From UBA1146 sp963854815 (GTDB lineage Bacteria > Planctomycetota > UBA8108 > UBA1146), in NCBI GenBank assembly GCA_963854815.1, contig CAWLAN010000120.1:1-8572 (forward strand): 8,572 nucleotides of DNA. The letters run 5' to 3'. Position 1 is the first letter of the stretch. Every line of letters begins with the position of its first letter. Of the stretch, positions 1 through 6,193 are shown one piece after another. The notes beneath the pieces were generated by a model. It was not told the DNA's origin. It saw only the letters and a program-made list of their open reading frames with translations, and did not search any database. The position numbers and the translations under genes are program-made.

Positions 1-93
1 CGGGTGCTGGTGAGCACTGCTGCGAAGGGTGGGCCATCGATCGAGTTCAGTTCTGCCACAGAAACTATCTCAGAGGCCGACAGACGGCAATGA
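1..93 (+). CDS. Possible C-terminal tail of an upstream gene (partial)
   Basis: The frame starting at base 1 is open for 30 codons and ends with TGA at 91-93. The other two forward frames either stop at once (11-13) or read Cys- and Arg-rich text that looks non-coding. The translated tail (RVLVSTAAKGG...) is ordinary in composition, and the same-strand promoter begins just after it, which fits a gene end. The fragment is too short to name, has no recognisable motif, and could be chance. Confidence 0.3.
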   Translation, partial: RVLVSTAAKGGPSIEFSSATETISEADRRQ

Positions 94-108
94 GCGGGTG
101 TCGGCTGC

Positions 109-137
109 TTGACGGGCTTTCGGCTCCAGCGTAGGAT
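109..137 (+). promoter_or_regulatory. Sigma70-type promoter for the coiled-coil/BRCT gene
   Basis: A -35 box TTGACG (109-114) and a -10 box TAGGAT (132-137) are separated by exactly 17 bp. That is five of six and four of six matches to the consensus at the ideal spacing, the best promoter match I see in the window. Transcription would start near 144, leaving a leader of about 240 nt before the start codon at 385. The assignment rests on consensus only. Confidence 0.55.
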
Positions 138-384
138 CAGCGCTTCCGGCCCCGAACGGGGCAGGAGCCTCCAGGGTGCGAATCCGGGTTGCTCGGGGCC
201 TCCCTGGCCGGTTTCGGCTTCGAGATGGATTTCCCCTGTATGGAGGTCTTCGGAGCCCGGAAGGAAATGAACCGCAATCCAGTTGTCTGTCGGTTTCTGG
301 ATCCTTCTCGGGACCAGAACACCAGCACGAGAATTGGTGGCCAGGTCCACATCTTTGGTGTGGCGCTTACAGGGAGGATACCCG
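138..384 (+). promoter_or_regulatory. Long hairpin-rich 5' leader, no gene seen
   Basis: No frame here has convincing coding character. Several small inverted repeats are visible: GCCCC/GGGGC around a GAAC loop (149-162), CCAGGG/CCCTGG (171-207), GCCG/CGGC (207-218), CACCA/TGGTG (320-339), and a 7-bp stem with a TTT loop and one G-U pair (347-363). The last ends 7 nt before the ribosome-binding site AGGGAGGA (371-378). I recognise no riboswitch class. An ATG at 267 behind AAGGAA opens an out-of-frame reading frame that runs into the downstream gene; I do not call it. Confidence 0.35.
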
Positions 385-1596
385 ATGGCCCGCAATCAGG
401 GGGGAGCACAGCTCTCTTTTCTCATCGTTTCGCTGATTGGAATTCTGGTGCTCTGTTTCGTTGTTTTCCAGCAAAACAGCGACATGGAGGTCGTCAACAA
501 GAGCCTCATTAGAGAAAAGAATGAAGTGGCTTCCAAGGAAGATTTCATCAAGGAACAGTCCATCGAAATCCATGGACTCCGGGTTCTGGTTCACGGCAAC
601 GCTGCATCCGCAGTTCCGGTCCCCGAGATCGAGGCGATGATCGAGAAATCCGGAAGCGACATCGCTACGGCGCGTGGCTCGAGCAGTGCCAGGGAGTATG
701 AGTCTCTCATCGAGATGTACGACGATTCGATCAATACCATTCGATTTCTGAACAACGAATTTCAGAGTCAGCGTTCCGCTGCCGAAGCAAAGGACAACGA
801 GTATCAGGAAGTGGTCACTTCCAAGAGCAACCTCGGTTCTCAGTTGAACGAGGAGATCGATTCGCTTCGATCGCAGCTCAATGACATGCAGGTCCAGTTG
901 GAGCAGAGTCGGACCAGGGCACGCGAGGAGAGCGCTCGCCTGCGTGAAGAGGTCGAGCGTCTCGTCCAGGATAACAGTGCCACCGTCTACAAGTTGCAAC
1001 GTGATCTGAGCATCTCCCAGAATCTCCTCAAACGCTCCAATGACAGGATCGATGAGTTGAAGCGGGAGATCGTTCGTGAACAGACATTCGCGATGGTCGA
1101 GCCCGATGGGGAGATTCTGAATGTGAGCGAGGAACTGGGCAAGGCCTGGATCAACCTCGGCACCGAGGATCGCCTGCGCAGAGGTCTGGTCTTTGATGTG
1201 TTTGCTTTCCAGAAGGGTGGCAAGCGCGTCAGTAAGGGACGGATAGAAGTTCTCAGTGTTCAGGATCGGTATTCGGAGGTGGCAATCCTCGAGAACCTCG
1301 ATCGCTTCAATCCGATTTCGACCGGCGACATGATCGCCAGTCCCTTCTACGATGGAGCAGACGTGCCGATGTTCGTCTTCGCTGGAGATATTGCTACCAA
1401 CGGTCGTTACTCGCTGGAGGATATGGCCCGGAAGATCGTACTATTCGGTGGAGTGGTCTCGGATCAGGTCCAGTTGAATACCGATTTTGTCGTGGCCGTG
1501 AGGGGCTACGAGGATACCCCCGAATACGATCTCGCTCGTGATCTCGGGGTCACGATCCTGAGGGAAGCGGAACTTCTCGAGTTCATCGACTTCTAG
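385..1596 (+). CDS. Membrane-anchored coiled-coil protein with C-terminal BRCT-like domain
   Basis: The 403-residue protein has a single hydrophobic segment near the N-terminus (about residues 10-29), then a long charged, heptad-like coiled coil (about 105-235, with an earlier short helix at 35-65). A beta-rich segment follows (about 237-320, ending ISTGDMIASP) that resembles the small barrel at the end of FlgT/CsgG-type proteins. The C-terminus (about 325-403) reads as a BRCT domain: MFVFAGD, then LFGGVVSD with the paired glycines 355-356, NTDFVVAV, and DLGVTILREAELLEF. The start at 385 is chosen because AGGGAGGA (371-378) lies 6 nt upstream; a GTG at 283 has no such site and adds 34 unlikely residues. 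The usual BRCT tryptophan is absent. A structural or scaffold role is inferred from architecture only; I do not know a named family. Confidence 0.85.
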   Translation: MARNQGGAQLSFLIVSLIGILVLCFVVFQQNSDMEVVNKSLIREKNEVASKEDFIKEQSIEIHGLRVLVHGNAASAVPVPEIEAMIEKSGSDIATARGSSSAREYESLIEMYDDSINTIRFLNNEFQSQRSAAEAKDNEYQEVVTSKSNLGSQLNEEIDSLRSQLNDMQVQLEQSRTRAREESARLREEVERLVQDNSATVYKLQRDLSISQNLLKRSNDRIDELKREIVREQTFAMVEPDGEILNVSEELGKAWINLGTEDRLRRGLVFDVFAFQKGGKRVSKGRIEVLSVQDRYSEVAILENLDRFNPISTGDMIASPFYDGADVPMFVFAGDIATNGRYSLEDMARKIVLFGGVVSDQVQLNTDFVVAVRGYEDTPEYDLARDLGVTILREAELLEFIDF

Positions 1597-1617
1597 AGCA
1601 CTTTTCTCGACACTCAG

Positions 1618-1656
1618 AAGACGGCGGCGGGGAACTCCTCGCCGCCGTCTTCCTCT
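1618..1656 (+). terminator. Intrinsic terminator after the BRCT gene
   Basis: A perfect 12-bp stem, AAGACGGCGGCG (1618-1629) with CGCCGCCGTCTT (1640-1651), can be extended inward by a G-U and two G-C pairs to an AACT tetraloop. It begins 21 nt after the stop codon and is followed by a pyrimidine-rich tail with scattered T (TTCCTCT). The T tract is weak, but the stem is the strongest in the window and ends in A-T pairs on both sides, so it could work in both directions. It separates this gene from tatC. Confidence 0.75.
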
Positions 1657-1701
1657 ATCTGACGGTGGTCAGGAGCCCCTCGAAGACAGGAGAACCGTGC
1701 G

Positions 1702-1724
1702 CTGAGGTTTGCCGCTGACCTCAG
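1702..1724 (+). repeat. Inverted repeat upstream of tatC (operator or hairpin)
   Basis: CTGAGGT (1702-1708) and ACCTCAG (1718-1724) form a perfect 7-bp inverted repeat around 9 nt. It overlaps a poor promoter candidate (TTGCCG at 1709-1714, CATCTT at 1732-1737, 17-bp spacing), so it could be an operator or simply an RNA hairpin. The rest of the 1657-1797 gap shows no gene. Confidence 0.35.
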
Positions 1725-1750
1725 GGCGTGGCATCTTGTCGATCCAGGAC

Positions 1751-1790
1751 CAGGATCTCCGGTGGATCCTGACGGCGTCCGACAGGAGGA
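1751..1790 (+). promoter_or_regulatory. Mutually exclusive hairpins over the tatC ribosome-binding site
   Basis: CAGGATC (1751-1757) pairs perfectly with GATCCTG (1765-1771) around a 7-nt loop. The same TCCTG (1767-1771) can instead pair with CAGGA (1783-1787), supported by CGG/CCG (1773-1775 with 1779-1781) inside. The second fold would occlude the Shine-Dalgarno AGGAGGA (1784-1790). Two competing folds, one hiding the ribosome site, are the layout of a translational switch, but both stems are short and may be chance. Confidence 0.35.
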
Positions 1791-1797
1791 CCAGAAG

Positions 1798-3135
1798 ATG
1801 AATCAGGTTCCCGATACCGGGGAGAATCTGAGGACGATGTCGTTCGGGGACCATCTCGAGGAACTTCGTTCCCGGGTGATACGTTCGATCGTGATCATCC
1901 TCACCTGTGCGGCGATCGCCTTCATCTACCAGAACGATCTGATGCATCTGGTCACCGGTCCACACCGGCTCGCCTTGTCTCAGATCGAAGCCCGCAATGA
2001 GATCGGGAAAATCCATGACGATGTAACCTCGGCGCAAAGATCGCTGCAGGCCTTGCCGGCGGCGATGGCATCCGAGGTGCTGCTCGATGTCGATGAGAGC
2101 GGGGACTGGTGGAGTCGCTGGAACCAGTTCCGTCAGCAGCAGGTGGAGTCGGGAGCGAACACCGAGCTGGTCGAGTTGCTGCAGGAGCGGATCACCGATC
2201 TCTATCCTGCAAACAGTTCCTCTGTGGTTCTGGCCGGGACCGTTTCGCGTTTTCAGAACAGTGCGGCTCAATTGCGAGTGGTCCAGAAGGATGCGCCCTG
2301 GGGTACCAGTTCGCCGATCGAACACAGCATCGAGGGACTGGAGGCGATGGCCAGCTTGTGGATCGACTGGACCGAGATTCGGCCGATCTCGCCGGATCCC
2401 GGCGAGTCGAGTGATGCGGATGAAAATTCGGACCCCGAAAACGATCCGATCATCAAACCTGCCGAGGCCGATCCGGCGGTGATCGAGGCGCTCGAGCAGG
2501 TCGCGGGACTTTCCGTCACCATCGAGAGCCGCACTCGCGATCTGATCGGCTGGAGAAGCCGGGCATTGCCCCTGGCGCTGCTCAGTTATGCCGAGGCGTT
2601 CTTCTCGTACGTGAAACTGAGCCTTCTGATCGGCCTGCTCTGTGCCCTACCCTGGGTCACTTTCGAGGTCTGGCAGTTCATCGCTGCCGGGCTCTATCGC
2701 TCCGAACGCCGTGCAGCAGTTCCCTTCATTCCGGTCGCATTCGTGCTGATGGGGCTGGGAGTCTCCTTTGCCTACCTGGTGCTGATCCCGGTCGGCCTGT
2801 CCTTTCTCGCTGGATATGGAGATCCACAACTGGTCCGTCCCGTTTTCACGTTGCAGAACTACCTGGGTCTGGTTTTCACGCTGATCCTCGGCATGGGGCT
2901 CGTATTTCAGTTGCCACTGCTGATGATATTTTTGACACGTAGTGGGTTGCTGACTGTGGATAATTTCCGCCGCTACCGGAAGTACTCCATCGTCGGCGCG
3001 GTGATCCTGGGCGCCTTGTTGACTCCTCCCGATGTCGTGACCCAGTTGTTGATGGCCGGACCGCTGGTGATCCTTTATGAAGTGGGCATCATCGCCTGTT
3101 CGATGAGTGCCAGGAAGAAGTCCGGAGATGGTTGA
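1798..3135 (+). CDS. tatC: Sec-independent (twin-arginine) translocase TatC with enlarged periplasmic loop
   Basis: TatC is the six-helix inner-membrane subunit that recognises twin-arginine signal peptides of folded proteins and works with TatA/TatB. Family marks are clear: cytoplasmic HLEELRSR (19-26; E22 and R24 match E. coli E15 and R17), EVWQFIAAGLYRSERR (290-305; E303 matches E103), and LLTPPDV (407-413; D412 matches D211). Helices are about 28-45, 272-295, 308-338, 355-379, 394-412 and 414-434. The protein is 445 residues against about 250 usually; roughly 190 extra residues (about 60-255) sit between helices 1 and 2, in the first periplasmic loop, with WW/W-rich helical stretches and an acidic low-complexity run near 197-217. 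Q371 occupies the place of E. coli E170. The ATG at 1798 is chosen over a GTG at 1762 because AGGAGGA lies 7 nt upstream. No tatA or tatB is in the window. Confidence 0.95.
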   Translation: MNQVPDTGENLRTMSFGDHLEELRSRVIRSIVIILTCAAIAFIYQNDLMHLVTGPHRLALSQIEARNEIGKIHDDVTSAQRSLQALPAAMASEVLLDVDESGDWWSRWNQFRQQQVESGANTELVELLQERITDLYPANSSSVVLAGTVSRFQNSAAQLRVVQKDAPWGTSSPIEHSIEGLEAMASLWIDWTEIRPISPDPGESSDADENSDPENDPIIKPAEADPAVIEALEQVAGLSVTIESRTRDLIGWRSRALPLALLSYAEAFFSYVKLSLLIGLLCALPWVTFEVWQFIAAGLYRSERRAAVPFIPVAFVLMGLGVSFAYLVLIPVGLSFLAGYGDPQLVRPVFTLQNYLGLVFTLILGMGLVFQLPLLMIFLTRSGLLTVDNFRRYRKYSIVGAVILGALLTPPDVVTQLLMAGPLVILYEVGIIACSMSARKKSGDG

Positions 3136-3187
3136 TTTGTCCGGTTGGTCGGGAATCTTCGATCACCTCGATGTGAAATGGATGTAG

Positions 3188-4483
3188 ATGGTGTGCTCTG
3201 CTGAAGACAAGGTCCCCGATTCCGACCTCGTTCATGCGGCCCGGGAGAATCTCCGCGTCGGGGTGATCAGTGTCGGAGATGAGATCCTCGAGGGCCGAAT
3301 CGTCGATCTTCACTCGCGAACCACGTCGGCTCTTCTCACTCCTCTCGGGGTCGAGATCGGATGGCATCTGAGCATCGGAGATGCCCCCGGAGTTCTCAGT
3401 TCGGCGCTCGCTTCGATACCTGCACCGGTCGATGGAATCGTCATCGCCGGAGGGCTGGGTCCCACCGAGGACGACCGCTCCCGCCAGGAGATCGCGACTG
3501 CAACGGCAGCCCCGCTCGAGTTCGATGAGGAGGCCTGGCAACGAATTCGAGATCGCCTCGTCACGGCGGGTGTCGAACCGGCGCACAACAATCGAAACCA
3601 AGCGTTCCGGCCGCGGGGCAGCGAAACTCTTGTCAATGACTGGGGCACTGCCCCCGGATTCCGGATGTCCTTTGGCGACGGGACGCTGCTCTTTGCTCTT
3701 CCTGGAGTTCCATCCGAGTTCGATCAGATGTTGAGGGAATACGTCCTTCCCTGGGCCCAATCGCGCTCCGGCAAGATCGAGGCCGGTGAGATTCTCGAGT
3801 TCATCGGTATCCCCGAGTCGAAACTCGATGAGTGGATCCTGACCGAACTCGGTGGCGATGGAGGTCACCACATCTGCGTCAAGGGTTGGGGCCAGATCGA
3901 GGTGCGGCTCCCTGCCGGGGTTTCGTTGCGAGAAAAGGCCAGCGACAGGTTCGGGGCTCGTTTCGTCGGAGAGGGAGGGATCGGTGCCGAGTGGCACCTG
4001 GTGAAGGCCGCTGCCGATGCCGGGGTCACCCTATCGACAGCGGAATCGTGTACCGGAGGGATGATCGGATCCCGGATCACCGCGGTTGCCGGCTGTAGCG
4101 AGGTCTATCTCGGCGGCTGGGTGTGCTATTCCTACGAGGCAAAAACGCGCGAACTGGGAGTCGATCCGACAGTGATCGAGGTCGAGGGTGCCGTCAGTGC
4201 TGCGGTGGTTGAAGCGATGGCATCAGGAGCTCGTGACAGGTCGGGATCTGATCTGGCGATTGCCGTCAGTGGCATCGCCGGACCGGGCGGGGCGACCGAC
4301 GAGAAACCGGTGGGGACCGTCTGGATGGCACTGTGTGGCCATGGCAAAACCGATTCCCATCGTTACCAGTTGAGCGGGACCCGCGATCGCATCCGGCAAC
4401 TCACCACCAACCTGGCTCTACAGGTCGTCATGGCGGCGATTCGTCAGCAGGAGATTCCCGGATGGTCGAAGCAACGATCCTGA
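3188..4483 (+). CDS. cinA: CinA-family protein: MoaB-like/pyrophosphatase domain plus nicotinamide-nucleotide amidase
   Basis: The 431-residue protein has the full two-domain CinA layout. The N-terminal MoaB/MogA-like domain (COG1058 type) shows VISVGDEILEG (26-36), GGLGPTEDD (88-96) and LPGVPSEF (171-178), followed by a small linker domain (about 200-265). The C-terminal amidase domain (PncC type) shows TAESCTGG (284-291), YSYEAKTRELGV (314-325) and SGIAGPGG (361-368) with PVGTVWMAL (374-382). Characterised relatives cleave ADP-ribose or related nucleotides and deamidate nicotinamide mononucleotide to the mononucleotide of nicotinic acid, recycling the NAD pool; some are induced with competence. 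An in-frame TAG (3185-3187) lies directly before the ATG at 3188, so the start cannot be further upstream. No good Shine-Dalgarno is visible, and the GTG at 3191 is an alternative. It begins 52 bp after tatC and its end overlaps the next gene by 22 bp. Confidence 0.95.
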   Translation: MVCSAEDKVPDSDLVHAARENLRVGVISVGDEILEGRIVDLHSRTTSALLTPLGVEIGWHLSIGDAPGVLSSALASIPAPVDGIVIAGGLGPTEDDRSRQEIATATAAPLEFDEEAWQRIRDRLVTAGVEPAHNNRNQAFRPRGSETLVNDWGTAPGFRMSFGDGTLLFALPGVPSEFDQMLREYVLPWAQSRSGKIEAGEILEFIGIPESKLDEWILTELGGDGGHHICVKGWGQIEVRLPAGVSLREKASDRFGARFVGEGGIGAEWHLVKAAADAGVTLSTAESCTGGMIGSRITAVAGCSEVYLGGWVCYSYEAKTRELGVDPTVIEVEGAVSAAVVEAMASGARDRSGSDLAIAVSGIAGPGGATDEKPVGTVWMALCGHGKTDSHRYQLSGTRDRIRQLTTNLALQVVMAAIRQQEIPGWSKQRS

Positions 4484-5214
4484 CACGGGATGGATCCCCG
4501 ACTCGTTACCATTCCCGATACCAGCAGCACTACCACTCTCTCAGCGGCGCCCACCTCGAGGCACGGATGCGTTACGTGGTTGCCAGTCGGGTCGTCGAAA
4601 AGGCACGAGATCAAGGCAAGGTGAGGATTCTAGATGTCGGATTCGGGTTGGGGACGAACCTGGCCTGGGCGATTCACGAGATCCAGCAAGAAGTCCCGGG
4701 TGCCTCGATAGAGATCATTTCTCTCGAGCGGGAATTGCTGCCGATAGACGTGCTTCTTCCTCATTTCAAGGCGCTTCCTGAAACGAGGTTGGCACGGATG
4801 TTGAGTGGCCTGGTGCAGACCCGAGAGTGGATAGAGAGCAACCTGAGACTCCAGTTGATCTGCGCAGAAGCACAAAAAGAGATCGATTCCATCGAGGGCC
4901 CCTTCGACACGGTGTTTCTCGATCCTTTCTCGCCCCGGTGCAATCCTGAGTTGTGGGCAAGCCCGTTTCTGGCCGCGATTCGCAGGAGAATGGCCCAGGG
5001 TGGTATACTGACAACGTACAGTTGTGCGCGATCGGTGCGGCTCTCGTTGATACAGGCCGGTTGGGAGATCGGGGTCGGTCCGCGAGTCGGATCGAAGTCG
5101 TCGGGAACCCTCGCCTCGTGTGGACCGGTGCTGCCTCCCCTGGTGGCCATCGATCCGAAACAGAGCCGTTGGCTTGATCGACAACTTCGGCGCCCAGGAG
5201 ATGGAGAATCGTGA
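4462..5214 (+). CDS. mnmD: MnmD-type tRNA U34 methyltransferase (DUF752, stand-alone MnmC N-terminal domain type)
   Basis: The 250-residue protein matches the SAM-dependent half of MnmC, which adds the last methyl group to 5-aminomethyl-2-thiouridine at the tRNA wobble base. Visible marks are a GSPTRYHSRYQQHYHS entry (11-26) with HLEARMRYV (31-39), the SAM loop ILDVGFGLGTNLA (56-68), LDPFSPRCNPELW (153-165), corresponding to the family's DAFSPxxNPxxW, and GGILTTYSCARSVRLSL (180-196) with GWEIGVGPRVGSKS (200-213). There is no FAD oxidase half, so the previous step must be done elsewhere or not at all. D154 is followed by Pro where Ala is usual. The ATG at 4462 is chosen for AGGAG (4449-4453) 8 nt upstream; it lies inside the end of cinA (22-bp overlap), which suggests translational coupling. 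Confidence 0.85.
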   Translation: MVEATILTRDGSPTRYHSRYQQHYHSLSGAHLEARMRYVVASRVVEKARDQGKVRILDVGFGLGTNLAWAIHEIQQEVPGASIEIISLERELLPIDVLLPHFKALPETRLARMLSGLVQTREWIESNLRLQLICAEAQKEIDSIEGPFDTVFLDPFSPRCNPELWASPFLAAIRRRMAQGGILTTYSCARSVRLSLIQAGWEIGVGPRVGSKSSGTLASCGPVLPPLVAIDPKQSRWLDRQLRRPGDGES

Positions 5215-5846
5215 TGATCTGGACTACCTGCGGAAAGTGGCTACGGCCAGGTTTGCTCCTCTGCTGCATGGTGAGTCTCCCGGGGACCTCGATCGTGGCC
5301 GATACGCCGCCATCGCCTGCGCCGGAAAAATCGATCTCCTCGCAGCAAGCAGAATTACCGAAGTTGACGCCAAAAAAGCAACAGGAGGTTCAGACCTGGG
5401 TGCGCGAATTGCAGCGCCAACGGGCAACAAATCGAAGCAGGGCCGAAAGGCATCTGCTGCGCGTGGGTCCTGCCGCCGTGCCCTATCTCCTGGGGGTTTC
5501 CCGCTCGCAATTCGACCTGGCTCGAATTGCAGCGTTGCGAATCCTGCTCAAGTCGCCCCGCTACGAGGCCGCCTCCAGTGCCCTCGAGGGGCTCCAGGCC
5601 GACAACCGGTGGGTGCGTAAACTCTCCTGGCAGCTGGTCGAGAAGATCAGCGGGATCCGCAGCTCATTTGCGTGGGATGACGACAAATTCTCCAGTCAGC
5701 GCAAGAGAAAAGCGCAGATCTGGCAGCGCTGGTACCGGCTCCAGGAGCAACTTTGTCGCCAGGAGGAGAAACTCTTGCGCGAATCGCAGCCGCAGGGCTC
5801 TCAACCGCAGAAATCGGCGAAATCGGATCAGAAGGCTGACGGATAA
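5214..5846 (+). CDS. Secreted HEAT-like helical repeat protein, function unknown
   Basis: The 210-residue protein begins with a signal peptide: K8 and R11, a hydrophobic core (about 13-24) and a possible cleavage after SIVA (26-29). No lipobox is present although two cysteines (17-18) lie in the core. A Pro/Ser/Gln-rich linker (30-55) leads into a helical region (about 55-175) with HEAT-like pairs: ERHLLRVGPAAVPYLL (78-93), DLARIAALRILL (101-112), NRWVRKLSWQLVEKIS (131-146). It then has R/K/W-rich KRKAQIWQRWYRL (164-176) after an acidic DDD (155-157), and a polar Gln/Ser/Lys tail. The ATG at 5214 overlaps the mnmD stop (TGATG) and has GGAG (5203-5206) 7 nt upstream; a GTG at 5211 is the alternative. 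Such proteins usually mediate protein contacts; the partner is unknown. Confidence 0.75.
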   Translation: MIWTTCGKWLRPGLLLCCMVSLPGTSIVADTPPSPAPEKSISSQQAELPKLTPKKQQEVQTWVRELQRQRATNRSRAERHLLRVGPAAVPYLLGVSRSQFDLARIAALRILLKSPRYEAASSALEGLQADNRWVRKLSWQLVEKISGIRSSFAWDDDKFSSQRKRKAQIWQRWYRLQEQLCRQEEKLLRESQPQGSQPQKSAKSDQKADG

Positions 5847-5872
5847 CAGCCTCCATCCGTCTCGAGAGCCTC

Positions 5873-5891
5873 GCCGCGTGGCGCGGCACTT
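5873..5891 (+). terminator. GC-rich hairpin after the HEAT-like gene
   Basis: GCCGCG (5873-5878) and CGCGGC (5882-5887) form a perfect 6-bp stem with a TGG loop, 27 nt after the stop codon. The downstream sequence (ACTTCTGTCC) lacks a T run, so termination would be inefficient or factor-assisted. Confidence 0.35.
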
Positions 5892-5932
5892 CTGTCCCCG
5901 GCAACATCACAAGGCTGTCTCTGTCGCGACCC

Positions 5933-5961
5933 TTGCGAGCGGCTCTCCCCTTTGCTACGTT
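5933..5961 (+). promoter_or_regulatory. Candidate promoter for the dnaA-recG unit
   Basis: TTGCGA (5933-5938) and TACGTT (5956-5961) stand 17 bp apart, four and three matches to the sigma70 consensus. The -10 is preceded by GC (GCTACGTT). It would start a transcript near 5968, about 400 nt ahead of dnaA. The eight bases CCTTGCGA, holding the -35, recur at 5985-5992. The match is only moderate. Confidence 0.3.
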
Positions 5962-5993
5962 CGGCCGCTGCGGTGGGGGATGGACCTTGCGAA

Positions 5994-6022
5994 ACTCCTG
6001 GTTCTTCAGGAGTGTTCCTTTT
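5994..6022 (+). terminator. Terminator or attenuator hairpin in the dnaA leader
   Basis: ACTCCTG (5994-6000) and CAGGAGT (6007-6013) form a perfect 7-bp stem with a 6-nt GTTCTT loop, followed by GTTCCTTTTC (6014-6023). The shape suits an intrinsic terminator. It could end the cinA-mnmD-HEAT transcript, or, if the promoter at 5933-5961 is real, act as an attenuator about 25 nt into the dnaA transcript. Confidence 0.5.
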
Positions 6023-6193
6023 CACCCTCCAGCGACTCTGTGAAGTGACTCCGATCCCATCTCGGTGGGAAGGCATCGATGCAAAGATCGACACGAAGTC
6101 GATGGGAGAAGAAACGCCCAGGCGCGTTCTGATCCGGGTCCGCATCGAACAGCACAGATGTTGAATCAACCCCGGTCGAGGTTCTCGATCAGA

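Noticed and set aside
149..162. GCCCC/GGGGC hairpin as a terminator of the upstream gene
   Set aside because: Five-bp stem without any T run, and it lies downstream of the promoter that would start the next transcript.
137..409. 90-codon minus-strand frame across the BRCT gene leader
   Set aside because: It lies opposite a good promoter and ribosome site, has no ribosome site of its own, and its Pro/Ser/Arg-rich translation matches nothing I recognise.
189..512. 107-codon plus-strand frame with an internal ATG at 267 behind AAGGAA
   Set aside because: It overlaps the start of the coiled-coil gene by about 130 bp in another frame, and its composition (Gly, Arg, His, Phe mix) looks non-coding.
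367..999. 210-codon minus-strand frame inside the coiled-coil gene
   Set aside because: It is the antisense reading of a heptad-rich gene with clear domains on the + strand; long mirror frames are expected in such GC-rich code.
1762..1797. Upstream GTG start for tatC
   Set aside because: It adds 12 residues not typical of TatC and would put the strong AGGAGGA site inside the coding region; the ATG at 1798 is better placed.
1669..2325. 218-codon minus-strand frame across the tatC leader and start
   Set aside because: Antisense of tatC, Arg/His/Gln-rich translation, no family resemblance.
3089..3997. 302-codon minus-strand frame
   Set aside because: Antisense of the conserved N-terminal half of cinA; no ribosome site and no recognisable motif.
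5120..5620. 166-codon plus-strand frame overlapping mnmD and the HEAT-like gene
   Set aside because: It overlaps two better supported genes, lacks a ribosome site, and is Ala/Arg/Gly-rich as shifted frames of GC-rich DNA usually are.
5842..5850. GGATAACAG as a DnaA box
   Set aside because: Only six of nine positions match the reverse complement of TTATCCACA, it is a single copy, and it overlaps the end of the HEAT-like gene.
5952..6164. 70-codon frame in the gap before dnaA
   Set aside because: TTG start, no ribosome site, several hairpins inside, and no coding character.
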